This document shows positions 1 to 8,145 of a stretch of DNA of 42,528 nucleotides, piece after piece (the first letter of the stretch is position 1; each line of letters begins with the position of its first letter). Source of the stretch: Gammaproteobacteria bacterium UBA7376 (GTDB taxonomy: Bacteria; Pseudomonadota; Gammaproteobacteria; Pseudomonadales; Azotimanducaceae). The translations under genes were made by a program, and so were the position numbers. The DNA lies in the NCBI GenBank assembly GCA_002470275.1, contig DKNY01000060.1:7561-50088 (forward strand). Direction: 5' to 3'. Under the pieces are notes generated by a model. The model ran no database searches. It was not told the origin of the DNA and worked only from the letters and a program-made list of their open reading frames with translations.

Positions 1-225
1 TGCTGCCTGAGCACGTGAAGACGAGCGAGACTGAAGGTTTTCGTAGGTCACCTCGGGGCTGTTCTCCGGGCGACGGCTCAACAACACCTCAACCCCTTCT
101 GCCTCGACCTGCTTTTTAGCCGCCGCAGCCTGGGCTTCCTGCACGCGCTCTCCCGCGAACGCCTTGTTAGATGTCTGTACCTGAGGGCGATTTACTGAAG
201 GCCCATAACCAATTTCACTAGGCAT
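1..225 (-). CDS. Hypothetical protein, N-terminal part (runs off left edge)
   Basis: An open frame of 75 codons starts at an ATG at 225 and continues past base 1, so the C-terminus is missing. The start is supported by a purine-rich GGGAAG element about 6 bases upstream. The visible protein begins MPSEIGYGPSVNRP, is rich in Ala, Gln and Glu, and has an alanine-lysine stretch around residues 34-45 that looks helical. No signal peptide, membrane segment or known domain can be seen. I do not recognise the family. It lies upstream of, but reads away from, the ribokinase gene's end, so no functional link is implied. Confidence 0.6.
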   Translation of the reverse strand, partial: MPSEIGYGPSVNRPQVQTSNKAFAGERVQEAQAAAAKKQVEAEGVEVLLSRRPENSPEVTYENLQSRSSSRAQAA

Positions 226-278
226 ACTGACTTCCCTTTCTTCTTGTCTTTTAAATATACCATCTTCGCTTGCCCGCG

Positions 279-1184
279 TTACCGCAATTTATTGACCTCC
301 TCTTGACGCGGTATGGAGGGTGCGGCGCCGGCGCGAGACACGCAGACGGAGGCGGCCAGGTTTGCCCTCCCCAGCGCGTCGGCAAGAGGCATGTCCGTGG
401 CCAGGCCGGCAGCCAGATAGCCCGTAAAGCAGTCTCCGGCGCCCGTGGTATCCACAACGTCAACGCTGCGCCCAGGCAGCTGTATCACGCCATCCTCAGC
501 GACGGCGACGACGCCTCGAGCACCTAGAGTGACCACCACGCGCTGATGGGGGCTTGCGCACAGAGCGTTAGCGGCAGCCGTTATTTCCTCCACCGAGGCC
601 GTATCGGCAACAGGCTGACCCGAAAACCCCCCAAGCTCAACTTCGTTGACCACCAAAATATCCGCCAGGGCCAGAGTGCCTCCCAGGTCGGCATTCACCG
701 GTGCGGGATTGAGTAAGGTAGTGACACCCGCCCGACGACAGCGGTTGAAGGCTGCCTCAATGGTCTCTCCGGGTATCTCAAACTGAGACACTGCAATTTT
801 GCACTGATTTAGGTCAACGGCCTGAACATGTTCCGGGGTAAGCCTCGCGTTGGCACCGGGAATCACCACGATGCTGTTTTCACCGCCATCGTCGACCAAT
901 ATAAGCGCGGTGCCGGTTGCATCCTGAACTCGCCCAACCTGGGCCACATCGAGGCCCTCTTGATTCAAGAAGTCCAACAGTTCGTCAGCGAAGGCATCCG
1001 TTCCCAAGCAGCCCACCATGCGAGTGGGCGTTCCTGCCCTGGCCAGCGCTACCGCCTGATTCGCCCCCTTACCGCCCGGAAAGTAGTTCAGCGTTTGTCC
1101 GCTTAGCGTCTCCCCGGGTGCGGGCATGCGCTGCACTCGCGCTACCACATCCATATTAATCGACCCAAAAACCAGCGCCGTCAT
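279..1184 (-). CDS. rbsK: Ribokinase
   Basis: This enzyme phosphorylates ribose to ribose-5-phosphate with ATP in the cytoplasm. The 301-residue protein has the PfkB/ribokinase layout: an N-terminal strand followed by GSINMD, the sugar-binding GGKGANQ at residues 37-43, and the C-terminal DTTGAGD anion-hole motif whose Asp (about D251) is the catalytic base. The length matches the family. I chose the ATG at 1184 because GGGGGTG lies just upstream; an in-frame GTG at 1196 has a weaker ribosome site. No ribose transporter or rbsD is adjacent. The nearest partners are the divergent dioxygenase/transporter pair and, 2.5 kb away, a nucleoside hydrolase that would release ribose, which suggests a role in nucleoside catabolism (inference). 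Confidence 0.93.
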   Translation of the reverse strand: MTALVFGSINMDVVARVQRMPAPGETLSGQTLNYFPGGKGANQAVALARAGTPTRMVGCLGTDAFADELLDFLNQEGLDVAQVGRVQDATGTALILVDDGGENSIVVIPGANARLTPEHVQAVDLNQCKIAVSQFEIPGETIEAAFNRCRRAGVTTLLNPAPVNADLGGTLALADILVVNEVELGGFSGQPVADTASVEEITAAANALCASPHQRVVVTLGARGVVAVAEDGVIQLPGRSVDVVDTTGAGDCFTGYLAAGLATDMPLADALGRANLAASVCVSRAGAAPSIPRQEEVNKLR

Positions 1185-1331
1185 CGTCACCCCCACTTTC
1201 TCGTTGAACCGCTCTCAGGACAGGATAAAACTATAGTGACTCGACCCGGAGATTTGAACGCAAAAAAGCTTTTCTTCCTGAGCGGGCTTCAACAGAATGA
1301 GGTCATTCTCTACGGGAGAGGAGAATCAACT

Positions 1332-2123
1332 ATGCGCCTGCATGAAAAGAATAAGAATTTCCAGTGGCACTCCGTGAGCAGGCCGCCGACCTTCTTAAGT
1401 ACGAGCCAACTCGGACAGTATGACGAACAGGGCTATATCCTACTGAAGAACTGTTTCTCCGAGGACGAAATTCAGCGCGTTGCGAAGGCCATTGATCCCT
1501 TTGAGGTCGAGCATGAGGCCCTGTTGAGATCTCAATTTAATGGCAAGCTGTTTATTGCCAAGGCCGATGCCATCACCTTCACCCTGCACCTGGTGACCAA
1601 GACCGCAGTGTGCCGCAGTTTTGCCCTACACCCTGTATTTGCGAACCTGTGTCAGGACATCATCGGTCCAGAAGCCAGGCTGTATTGGGATCAAGCGGTA
1701 TACAAAAAGCCGGGGAACCCAGAAGAGTTCCCGTGGCACCAAGATAACGGCTATACCTATACCGAACCCCAACAATATTTGACCTGCTGGGTCCCCCTCA
1801 GCCCCGCCACCGTGGATAACGGCTGTCCTTGGGTCCTGCCCGGCGTTCATCGCGGCGGCACGCTGCATCATGACCCGGTAGAGCTTGGATTGAGCTGTAC
1901 CACGGATAGCGAGGGCGCGATCCCCATAGAGGCTGATATCGGTGACCTGGTGGTGTTTTCCTCCCTGACGCCCCACCGGACCGGACCGAACCTGACCCGG
2001 GACGTTCGCAAGTCCTACATCCTGCAATATGCGCCCAATGGCGCAGTGGTCCACGCACCGGATGGACAGAGCGTAACCCCCGCCAATGACCCCGAACGTC
2101 AGTTTAAGATTTTAGGTCATTGA
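1332..2123 (+). CDS. Phytanoyl-CoA dioxygenase (PhyH) family Fe(II)/2-oxoglutarate oxygenase
   Basis: This is a predicted non-haem iron oxygenase that hydroxylates a small molecule using 2-oxoglutarate and O2. The 263-residue protein carries the expected facial triad: HxD at H136 and D138 (in WHQDNGY) and the distal His at H215 (in TPHRTGPN). A basic residue about ten positions later (R226) probably binds 2-oxoglutarate. The core between them (CWVPLSPATVDNGCPWVLPG) is typical of PhyH proteins. I chose the ATG at 1332 because AGAGGAGA sits about 7-10 bases upstream; the upstream in-frame extension to 1236 lacks a ribosome site. It overlaps the start of the following transporter, so the two are translationally coupled. 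The substrate cannot be read from sequence and may be whatever the transporter imports. Confidence 0.85.
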   Translation: MRLHEKNKNFQWHSVSRPPTFLSTSQLGQYDEQGYILLKNCFSEDEIQRVAKAIDPFEVEHEALLRSQFNGKLFIAKADAITFTLHLVTKTAVCRSFALHPVFANLCQDIIGPEARLYWDQAVYKKPGNPEEFPWHQDNGYTYTEPQQYLTCWVPLSPATVDNGCPWVLPGVHRGGTLHHDPVELGLSCTTDSEGAIPIEADIGDLVVFSSLTPHRTGPNLTRDVRKSYILQYAPNGAVVHAPDGQSVTPANDPERQFKILGH

Positions 2124-3664
2124 CCTCGTCTAGCGAGCAACCCCCAAAGAGCGCCTATGGCGGGGGGGCGCTATTCGAGCAGCAGGAGATCAGACAAGGC
2201 CGCGTTCCCCTCTGGACCAAGCTATGTTTGGGCGTGGGATCTCTTCCCGGGCAGCATAAAGACTGGGCCTTTACCACACTGCTGCTCTTCTACTACGCCC
2301 AGGTGCTTGGCTTACCGGCGACGTATACCTCACTCGCCTTGGGGATCGCACTGTTTCTGGATGCCATCTCAGACCCCCTGGTTGGCGCCATATCTGACAG
2401 CATCAGGTCCCCCTTGGGGCGTCGACATGGCTTTATGCTGGCCGCGATTTTGCCCACGTCACTGAGTATCTACGCCCTGTTTGCGCCGCCCGCTGACCTC
2501 AGTCCTGCCCTGCTCAGCCTCTGGCTAGTATTGTTCACGGCGCTTACGCGCATTGCCTTTACGTTTTTTGACGTGCCCTGCAGCGCCATCGCACTGGAGC
2601 TTTCCAAGAGCTACCAAGAACGCACAAGCATTATGGTTTACCGCATGCTCGTGGGCTGGTTAGGCGGCGTGATCTTTATCTTTGCAATGTACGGGCTGGT
2701 CTTCTCACCATCCGGCAACCAGGCAGATGGGCTCATGTTGAGCACCAACTACCGGACCTTCGCCTGGATCATCGCATTGCTGGTCGCCCTCTGGATGACG
2801 TTTTGCGCCCTCACCACCCTGGGCCAACGGCGCTTTCTGCCTCAGCCGACTCAAGCCCTTCGCCCCCTGTCGCTGATCAGTATCCTGTCTCAACTTTGGA
2901 CCGCCCTGGGCAGCAAAAATTTTCGACTGTTGTTCTTAGCCATCTTAATCAGCGCTCTGGTCAGCGGGACCGGACAGGTTTTCGATCTCTACATGAATCT
3001 CTACTTCTGGGGCTTCCAGGGTAAGGAGATTCAGTGGTTCAGCCTGGCCTTCGTCGGTGCTGCCGGCTCCTTCGCCACGGCAGGCCTGCTTCAGCAACGG
3101 ATGCAGAAGCAAAACATCATGATTGGCTGCCTGGTGATGGTGACCCTCTTGGCCATGTTGAAGGTGCTGTTTCGCTTCGTCGGTATCTGGCCAGAAAACG
3201 GAGACCCCAATTTGCTCAGGATGCTGGTGCTGCACGCCACCGTCGTCTCCTACTTTGGCTCCATGGTGCTGATTATGTTCGTTTCCATGATGGCGGACCT
3301 CACGGATGAGCAGGAATACTATACTGGGCTCCGCCAGGAAGGCGTCTTCTCCGCGGGCATTACCTTTGCCGGTAAGGCCAATACCGGCCTGGGCCTCATC
3401 GTCGGCGGGGCGCTACTGGAGCACATCATCGGATTCCCGACTCAGGCCAATCCCGGAGACGTGGCTAACAACATTCTGACGTCCCTCGCCATTGTAGACG
3501 GCCTGGTCGTGCCTGCCCTGAACCTCATCCCGTTTCTGTTGTTAACCCGCTATACCCTAACCCGTCGTCGACTGCTTACCCTGCAGCGAACACTGGAGGA
3601 ACGCAGGCACCACCCGAATCCGGCTGGTGCCTCAAACGGCGGCGCCGCTGAGCCGGGTCGCTAA
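2120..3664 (+). CDS. MFS transporter, GPH (glycoside-pentoside-hexuronide:cation symporter) type
   Basis: A 514-residue inner-membrane protein with about twelve hydrophobic segments. Residues 81-102 carry the GPH-family signature of DAISDPLVGAISDS followed by RSPLGRRH. Family members import sugars and glycosides with H+ or Na+; distant relatives carry other solutes. The apparent start is a TTG at 2120 that overlaps the TGA of the dioxygenase gene, which implies coupled translation of oxygenase and transporter. The N-terminus (about 30 residues) is hydrophilic and the C-terminus is Arg- and Pro-rich. The last 33 bases overlap the end of the nucleoside hydrolase gene on the other strand. The substrate is unknown; flanking ribokinase and nucleoside hydrolase genes hint at a nucleoside or glycoside. 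Confidence 0.82.
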   Translation: MTSSSEQPPKSAYGGGALFEQQEIRQGRVPLWTKLCLGVGSLPGQHKDWAFTTLLLFYYAQVLGLPATYTSLALGIALFLDAISDPLVGAISDSIRSPLGRRHGFMLAAILPTSLSIYALFAPPADLSPALLSLWLVLFTALTRIAFTFFDVPCSAIALELSKSYQERTSIMVYRMLVGWLGGVIFIFAMYGLVFSPSGNQADGLMLSTNYRTFAWIIALLVALWMTFCALTTLGQRRFLPQPTQALRPLSLISILSQLWTALGSKNFRLLFLAILISALVSGTGQVFDLYMNLYFWGFQGKEIQWFSLAFVGAAGSFATAGLLQQRMQKQNIMIGCLVMVTLLAMLKVLFRFVGIWPENGDPNLLRMLVLHATVVSYFGSMVLIMFVSMMADLTDEQEYYTGLRQEGVFSAGITFAGKANTGLGLIVGGALLEHIIGFPTQANPGDVANNILTSLAIVDGLVVPALNLIPFLLLTRYTLTRRRLLTLQRTLEERRHHPNPAGASNGGAAEPGR

Positions 3665-4552
3665 CAGATCATAAAAGCTTTCGATGTCTTTCCAGGCAGT
3701 CGCACACTCAACGGCTCCTCCGGCTGGGTCGATGACCGTATGCCCCTCATCAGACACGACCACGGGCAGCGTCTCGATCTCCAGCGCATCCTGACAGAAG
3801 GCCTGATAAATGGTCACGCAGTCGTAGAGCACCGAGGTGCCAACTTCGGGGTCCATATGGCGCAGTGCACCAGCGATCATGGGTACGCTGGCCGCGGCAT
3901 GATACCAATGCCAGTGATTCTCCATCACCGCCTTGGCCAAAGGATCATCGGAATCCCTGACGCGAGCGAAGGCCGCGTCCTGGAGACGAACGATCCCACA
4001 GGTATCCAGAGGGGTCAGCGCTTTATCCCAAGTCGCCCGAAGCACGGTCTGGCAGGCGCTAACATCCTGGACGATATTGTACTCGCGCATGGGTTGGGGT
4101 GCCCCGAGATAGCCTTTCCTGATGCTGCCGTGCATACCCAGGAAGCGGGCGTTGTCCGCGATGCCTGGGTCTCGCTCTAGGGCCGCAGCGATATTGGTCA
4201 GCGGACCAATACAGATCAACGTTGGGGTATCGTTTTCCGCGACAGCCTGACAGATCGCACCGACGCCGTCGTCAAGCACCACGCCGGCATAGTCCTCCAG
4301 ACGAAAGTCCTCTAACCAGGCTTCGTGGGTGTTGGGTAACTCGGCACCCGGCACCCCCAGGCCAATGGGTATGTCTGTTCGACCCTCAACGTCGAGCACT
4401 TTGGCAACCAGCGCAGCGCGATAGGCCACATCGCCGGTGCAGGTCGTGATCAACCTGACGTCTAATTCCGGGCACCGCAAGAGGAAGGCCAGCGCCCAGA
4501 CATCGTCAACGTCAAAGCCAATATCGGTATCTAAAATAACGGGTATGGTCAT
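3632..4552 (-). CDS. Inosine/uridine-preferring nucleoside hydrolase family (IUNH)
   Basis: Hydrolyses the N-glycosidic bond of a ribonucleoside, giving free base and ribose. The 306-residue protein opens with the calcium-binding aspartate cluster of the family (residues 8-17, DTDIGFDVDD), then has IGPLTN in the middle and REYNIVQDV, corresponding to the EFN...D region that contacts ribose. The start at 4552 has a GAGG element upstream and lies 7 bases after the stop of the Coq4-family gene, so the two form an operon. Its 3' end overlaps the transporter gene on the opposite strand. Pathway logic: the released ribose could be phosphorylated by the nearby ribokinase. Base preference cannot be predicted. 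Confidence 0.9.
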   Translation of the reverse strand: MTIPVILDTDIGFDVDDVWALAFLLRCPELDVRLITTCTGDVAYRAALVAKVLDVEGRTDIPIGLGVPGAELPNTHEAWLEDFRLEDYAGVVLDDGVGAICQAVAENDTPTLICIGPLTNIAAALERDPGIADNARFLGMHGSIRKGYLGAPQPMREYNIVQDVSACQTVLRATWDKALTPLDTCGIVRLQDAAFARVRDSDDPLAKAVMENHWHWYHAAASVPMIAGALRHMDPEVGTSVLYDCVTIYQAFCQDALEIETLPVVVSDEGHTVIDPAGGAVECATAWKDIESFYDLLATRLSGAAV

Positions 4553-4559
4553 CGTCGCC

Positions 4560-5498
4560 TCAGGCCGCAAGCTGTTCGAGCAGGTTGGCTGGAAAGCTCC
4601 CCTTAAAGGGTTCGATGCCGTACTTTGCTCGTACAGCGTCAATTTCCAGATGCCATTCCGCCTCCCACTCAATCTCCATCAAGCTCGGGCACGTTCGGCC
4701 ATGATCCCAAGCCTCCGCGGTATTTTGCAGCAGCAAGCCCATGGCCTGAGGTGTTTTCACATGGCCCATGCTGGCGACCGTCGCCAAAAACATGGCTGAG
4801 TAATTATGTCCAAACTGCGCGAGCTGGAAGGCCGAAATCGCCATCTCGTGCAGGCTGGTCGTTTCGTAGCCCGCGACCAGATGCCAGATATCATGCATTT
4901 GAAGAATTCGGGTATTGAGGTAGCGGGTAGCTGGGCTAAGCATTGAAAGGCCAATGGCCTCGCGATCCAGCACCTCTGCATCAAACCCATTGTCCACCAA
5001 CATACTATGTAAGGCGCGAGCCAAGCTGCCGTCAGGGTTGGCGGCCAGCGTCTCCAGCTCGATCATTGGGGGAACGGTGCGCTCTGCCGCGCCCTGTGCA
5101 CCAGGGTGATGGGTAAAGGCTGCTTCTGCCAGGGCGAGATAGCCTGGATTGAGCGCCGCACCCAGACTGGCAACGGCCACCGTGATGGATGTGGCATCAT
5201 AGCCTTCTTCGGGCCCCTCCACCGTCTGCTCAAAGACAGGCCAAAAGGATGCCGGCAATTCCGCTTCTTCAACGTCGAGATCAACCGGTCTCAGAGGCTT
5301 CTTCAACTGGGCATCGGCAATAACGTCAAAGACGCCGGGAATGGCTGCTGGTGCCGCAAAGGAGGCCCACAACATCGCGCCACATAGCGTTGCCTGAGCC
5401 TCTCCCTGCCCTTGGCTGGCAGCACCCACCGCCTCATAGAGCGCCTGAGCGTCAGGAGGCGTGGCCTGCTGCCGAATGGCCTGAAGTTGATCTTGCAT
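4560..5498 (-). CDS. Coq4-family protein
   Basis: The 312-residue protein contains the diagnostic Coq4 metal motif HDxxHx11E: H202, D203, H206 and E218 (in HDIWHLVAGY...HE), followed by a region predicted to be helical (AISAFQLAQFGHNYSAM). Coq4 proteins act in ubiquinone biosynthesis, where eukaryotic Coq4 has recently been linked to decarboxylation and hydroxylation of the quinone ring, but bacterial homologues are poorly understood. This one has a longer N-terminal region than mitochondrial Coq4. The start at 5498 is preceded by AAGGAG. It lies 7 bases before the nucleoside hydrolase and nowhere near ubiquinone genes, so an oxidative or metal-dependent step in a catabolic pathway is as plausible as quinone synthesis. 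The family call is fairly sure; the role is open. Confidence 0.75.
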   Translation of the reverse strand: MQDQLQAIRQQATPPDAQALYEAVGAASQGQGEAQATLCGAMLWASFAAPAAIPGVFDVIADAQLKKPLRPVDLDVEEAELPASFWPVFEQTVEGPEEGYDATSITVAVASLGAALNPGYLALAEAAFTHHPGAQGAAERTVPPMIELETLAANPDGSLARALHSMLVDNGFDAEVLDREAIGLSMLSPATRYLNTRILQMHDIWHLVAGYETTSLHEMAISAFQLAQFGHNYSAMFLATVASMGHVKTPQAMGLLLQNTAEAWDHGRTCPSLMEIEWEAEWHLEIDAVRAKYGIEPFKGSFPANLLEQLAA

Positions 5499-5868
5499 AC
5501 TCGCTCTCCTTTTTGTTCTCTCAAAAGCACCCGGGCTCCGTTCAGCCATGACGCTGCAGTAGCGCTTCAGCTCGAGGATTCGGATCACAGAGTGTTGATG
5601 TAAGTGAACAAAATTCTGATATCGTTCATCCTCTCCCAGCGGCTTAGACTAATCTAGTCCGCGGCCAGCTCTCAAGCGCCATTCCAACGACAGGTTGGCC
5701 CAGCTCCAGGATTGTTGCTAAGGCGCCTTGGTTTTACCGTCTCGAGGGGCAGTGGGCGGCAGTTTCAAACCATCCAGAAGAATTCTGGCGGGATGAATGG
5801 GTAGTAAGGGTATGCTGGCACGCGCCCTTCCGTCGTGGATACCGGGGCAGATTCAAGGAGAACGGTTC
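5499..5868. other. Intergenic region with short dyads between divergent genes
   Basis: This 370-base non-coding stretch separates the minus-strand Coq4-family gene from the plus-strand DUF1330-like gene, so it should hold both promoters. Visible dyads are TGAAC-N14-GTTCA at 5605-5628, GACTA-atc-TAGTC at 5647-5659, AAGGCGCCTT at 5720-5729 and CCAGAA-gaa-TTCTGG at 5774-5788. Any could be an operator, but none matches a regulator site I can name. I could not pick a convincing sigma-70 promoter. Open frames here lack supporting ribosome sites. Confidence 0.4.
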
Positions 5869-6510
5869 ATGCTTAGCGCAAAGACTTGGTTGTGGTCGAT
5901 CACAGGTATTGTTTATGCCTTCTTTGTTATTTGGTACACCGATTTTGGGGGACCGCTCACGCCGGAAGAGATTGCTTATTATGAACAGCGATTAGTTCAG
6001 TCTGGCGCGAGCGCCGAGGAAAGAGAGCGGATCGGACGCTTTATGCGCGAGGACGATGGGTCTCAGTTCATCATGGTGAACCTCTTGGACCTATCTGACG
6101 CGCCGCCTACCCTTGCGGCCACCGGCGCCGACGCACCAGCCTCTGCACTCCTCGCTCACTACATGGAGCACATGTACCCAGCGCTCCTCTCCAGAGCCTC
6201 CCATCCTGTCTTTGCAGGCGCGGCAGTCTTTTCCCTTCTGGACGTTGCTGGGATTCAGGGCGCCGATCACTGGGACCAGGCCGCACTAATGCGTTATCGC
6301 AGCCGCAGGGATCTTATGGCCATTGCATCGGACCCGGCGTTCAATGGCCGCCATGAGTATAAGCTCGCGGCGCTCACCAAAACCCTCGCCTTCCCGGTGA
6401 ATACGACCCTGTACTTTCACGACCTGCGCGTGATGATGATGCTCATAGGCCTTAGCCTAGCGGCGCTAATCGACCTCCTCTTTCTGCGACCGCGTGGTCA
6501 GGATTATTGA
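5869..6510 (+). CDS. Membrane-anchored DUF1330-like protein
   Basis: A 213-residue protein of unknown function. Residues 7-23 form an N-terminal membrane segment and roughly 186-204 a second one, with a soluble domain between. That domain resembles DUF1330, a dimeric alpha/beta-barrel family: it has MVNLLDLSD near residue 71, then a W...YRSRRDLMAIASDPAFNGRHEYKLAALTKT-like stretch with the paired His seen in the family. The start at 5869 has AAGGAG 9 bases upstream; upstream in-frame codons lack one. DUF1330 proteins are usually small and soluble, so being held in the membrane by both ends is unusual. No neighbour suggests a pathway. Confidence 0.6.
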   Translation: MLSAKTWLWSITGIVYAFFVIWYTDFGGPLTPEEIAYYEQRLVQSGASAEERERIGRFMREDDGSQFIMVNLLDLSDAPPTLAATGADAPASALLAHYMEHMYPALLSRASHPVFAGAAVFSLLDVAGIQGADHWDQAALMRYRSRRDLMAIASDPAFNGRHEYKLAALTKTLAFPVNTTLYFHDLRVMMMLIGLSLAALIDLLFLRPRGQDY

Positions 6511-6689
6511 TACTTTGGCCCTTTAACACTTTGACACCGGCTGAACCCGCAAAGCCGGCCCGGCAGATGTTGAAACTGCGTGAACAAATAAAACGCTGAC
6601 TCTGACCTCGCCTTCACGGCCAGCGAGAGATTCTAAGACTGCCCCGGGGGCTTGACTAGATGCTCTCCTCCCCTCCCCCCCTGCGCTAG

Positions 6690-6941
6690 CTAGCTCCCGG
6701 GGCGTTTTCTATCTCCCTTGCCGTCTTCTTGGTCTGGTACAGGCGTCTGCCGACGCATCATCCACTTGAGAAGACGAGAGAAAAGATAGATGTAGGCTAG
6801 GAAGCCAGACCAAAACCAGAACCCATTTCGCGTCGGCGGCAAAACATAGCTGATGGCCAGAAAACCCAACACAAAAAATATAACGCAGCCAAAGAAGAGG
6901 GCGAGGTCTTTAAACAGACCGGTGAAGCTGGGTTCCTCCAA
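6690..6941 (-). CDS. Small membrane protein (TTG start)
   Basis: An 83-residue protein with two hydrophobic segments (around residues 10-32 and 40-56), a short Pro-Pro turn between them and a highly charged C-terminal tail (RRQTPVPDQEDGKGDRKR). The frame is open much further upstream but there it runs antisense to the yaiI gene, so I chose the TTG at 6941, which has AGGAG nine bases ahead. The topology suggests both ends in the cytoplasm. I do not recognise the family. It is divergent from yaiI with about 78 bases between, which would carry both promoters. Confidence 0.5.
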   Translation of the reverse strand: MEEPSFTGLFKDLALFFGCVIFFVLGFLAISYVLPPTRNGFWFWSGFLAYIYLFSRLLKWMMRRQTPVPDQEDGKGDRKRPGS

Positions 6942-7019
6942 TGACTTTCTCCTACTGACGAGCGTTTGTCCGATGAGGCACCATGTTACCCTGGCAAGGT
7001 CATTAATGGGATTGTAAGC

Positions 7020-7484
7020 ATGAAAATTTGGGTCGATGCCGATGCGTGTCCCAAGGCGATCAAACAAGTTATTTTCAAGGCGGCGGAACGCACGGCCATC
7101 ATCACGACGCTGGTGGCCAATCAATACATTCCGGTACCGCCTTCGCGCTTTATTGAAGCCCGGCAGGTGGCTCAGGGATTTGATGTGGCGGATAACGCCA
7201 TCGTGGCAGAGCTCAGCCCGGGGGACCTGGTCATTACTGCAGACATACCCCTGGCCGCCGAAGCCGTGGAAAAAAAGGCCATAGCGCTCAACCCGCGCGG
7301 GACCCTCTACACCCAAGAAAATGTACGCGACTACCTGCAGCGCCGAAATCGCGCCCAGGCCCTTCGCGACAGCGGTTTAATCAGCGGGGGGCCATCGGCC
7401 CTGGGGAAGAAGGAAGTTCAAGCCTTTGCCAATGCCCTAGATCGTATCCTGTCTCGAGCAGCATCCCGGAGCGCTAGCCCTTAG
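7020..7484 (+). CDS. yaiI: YaiI/YqxD family protein (UPF0178, DUF188)
   Basis: The 154-residue protein begins MKIWVDADACP, the hallmark of the family, with acidic residues D5 and D7 in a nuclease-like arrangement. Further family landmarks are VANQ, GDLVITADIPLA and the C-terminal GPSALGKKE followed by a helix. The family is widespread in bacteria but has no settled function; the acidic cluster resembles PIN-like metal sites, which is inference. The start at 7020 is fixed by homology, as the ribosome site is weak. The last 11 bases overlap the convergent thioesterase gene. Confidence 0.88.
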   Translation: MKIWVDADACPKAIKQVIFKAAERTAIITTLVANQYIPVPPSRFIEARQVAQGFDVADNAIVAELSPGDLVITADIPLAAEAVEKKAIALNPRGTLYTQENVRDYLQRRNRAQALRDSGLISGGPSALGKKEVQAFANALDRILSRAASRSASP

Positions 7485-7917
7485 GCGCGCCTGGGTGCAT
7501 GGCATAGAGCACGCGACCCCGACAGCACAAGACACCCTTGTCGTTAACCACGCTGACCTCTACGTTAGACAGTTGGCGGCCCCGCTTGACCACCTCGGCA
7601 ACCGCATCAATCCACTCACCGTGAGCTTGTCGCAGATAGGTGACCGCGAGGTCCGCGGTGCCGGCGGGGAGACTGCCCTGGGGCGGCTTGCTAAAGATCG
7701 CCACAATGGTGGCCATATCGATCATGGTAGCCAGCACACCCCCGTTAACGCTGTCGCCAATTCCCGTTGGCGTCGTCGCCGTTCGGGTCAGGCGCAGGCG
7801 CCCGTAGTCCGGGCGCACCTCGGCAATCTTGAGTCCAAGATACTCGTGGAAGGGAACCTGATCAAAACTCTCTAGGAATTGATCGAAGTCCACTGGCGGC
7901 GTGGTGGATGGATTCAC
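7474..7917 (-). CDS. PaaI-type hotdog-fold thioesterase
   Basis: A 147-residue single hotdog domain that should hydrolyse an acyl- or aryl-CoA thioester. The central helix motif GDSVNGGVLATMIDMA (about residues 53-68) carries the Asn-Gly-Gly and the downstream Asp used in catalysis in the PaaI/YbgC-like clan. The preceding strand pairs with the YLGLKIAEV region as in known members. The start is a GTG at 7917 with GGGGAG nine bases upstream. Its upstream region leads into tRNA-Cys on the other strand. The substrate is unknown; proofreading of stalled CoA esters is a common role for this group. Confidence 0.82.
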   Translation of the reverse strand: MNPSTTPPVDFDQFLESFDQVPFHEYLGLKIAEVRPDYGRLRLTRTATTPTGIGDSVNGGVLATMIDMATIVAIFSKPPQGSLPAGTADLAVTYLRQAHGEWIDAVAEVVKRGRQLSNVEVSVVNDKGVLCCRGRVLYAMHPGAPKG

Positions 7918-8065
7918 GGGTGATGCTCCCCTTGTTCAGACGATCGCTTGTTTCGTTAGGCGCGTATTTAACCATAGCGACGGCCGCCGCCCCAGTGACA
8001 AAGCGGATGCGCCAAGACGACGGTGGTATTCGCTGCCCCGGACCGATAGACTCATCCCCCCTGAA

Positions 8066-8139
8066 GGCTGGGTGGCAGAGTGGTGATGCAGCGGACTGCA
8101 ACTCCGTTAACGCCGGTTCGATTCCGACCCCAGCCTCCA
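8066..8139 (+). tRNA. tRNA-Cys (anticodon GCA)
   Basis: A full cloverleaf can be drawn: acceptor stem GGCTGGG pairs with CCCAGCC, the anticodon arm is GCGGA-CTGCAAC-TCCGT with anticodon GCA, and the T arm contains GGTTCGATTCC. The discriminator base is U (position 73), a cysteine identity element, and the CCA end is encoded. A short T run follows. It lies 6 bases from the end of pgsA on the opposite strand. In E. coli cysT also lies beside pgsA but in the same direction, so the neighbourhood is conserved while the orientation is inverted here. Confidence 0.94.
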
Positions 8140-8145
8140 TTTTTC

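Noticed and set aside
6942..7316. Upstream extension of the small membrane protein frame
   Set aside because: It runs antisense to yaiI and has no membrane or domain signal; the TTG at 6941 with AGGAG explains the gene.
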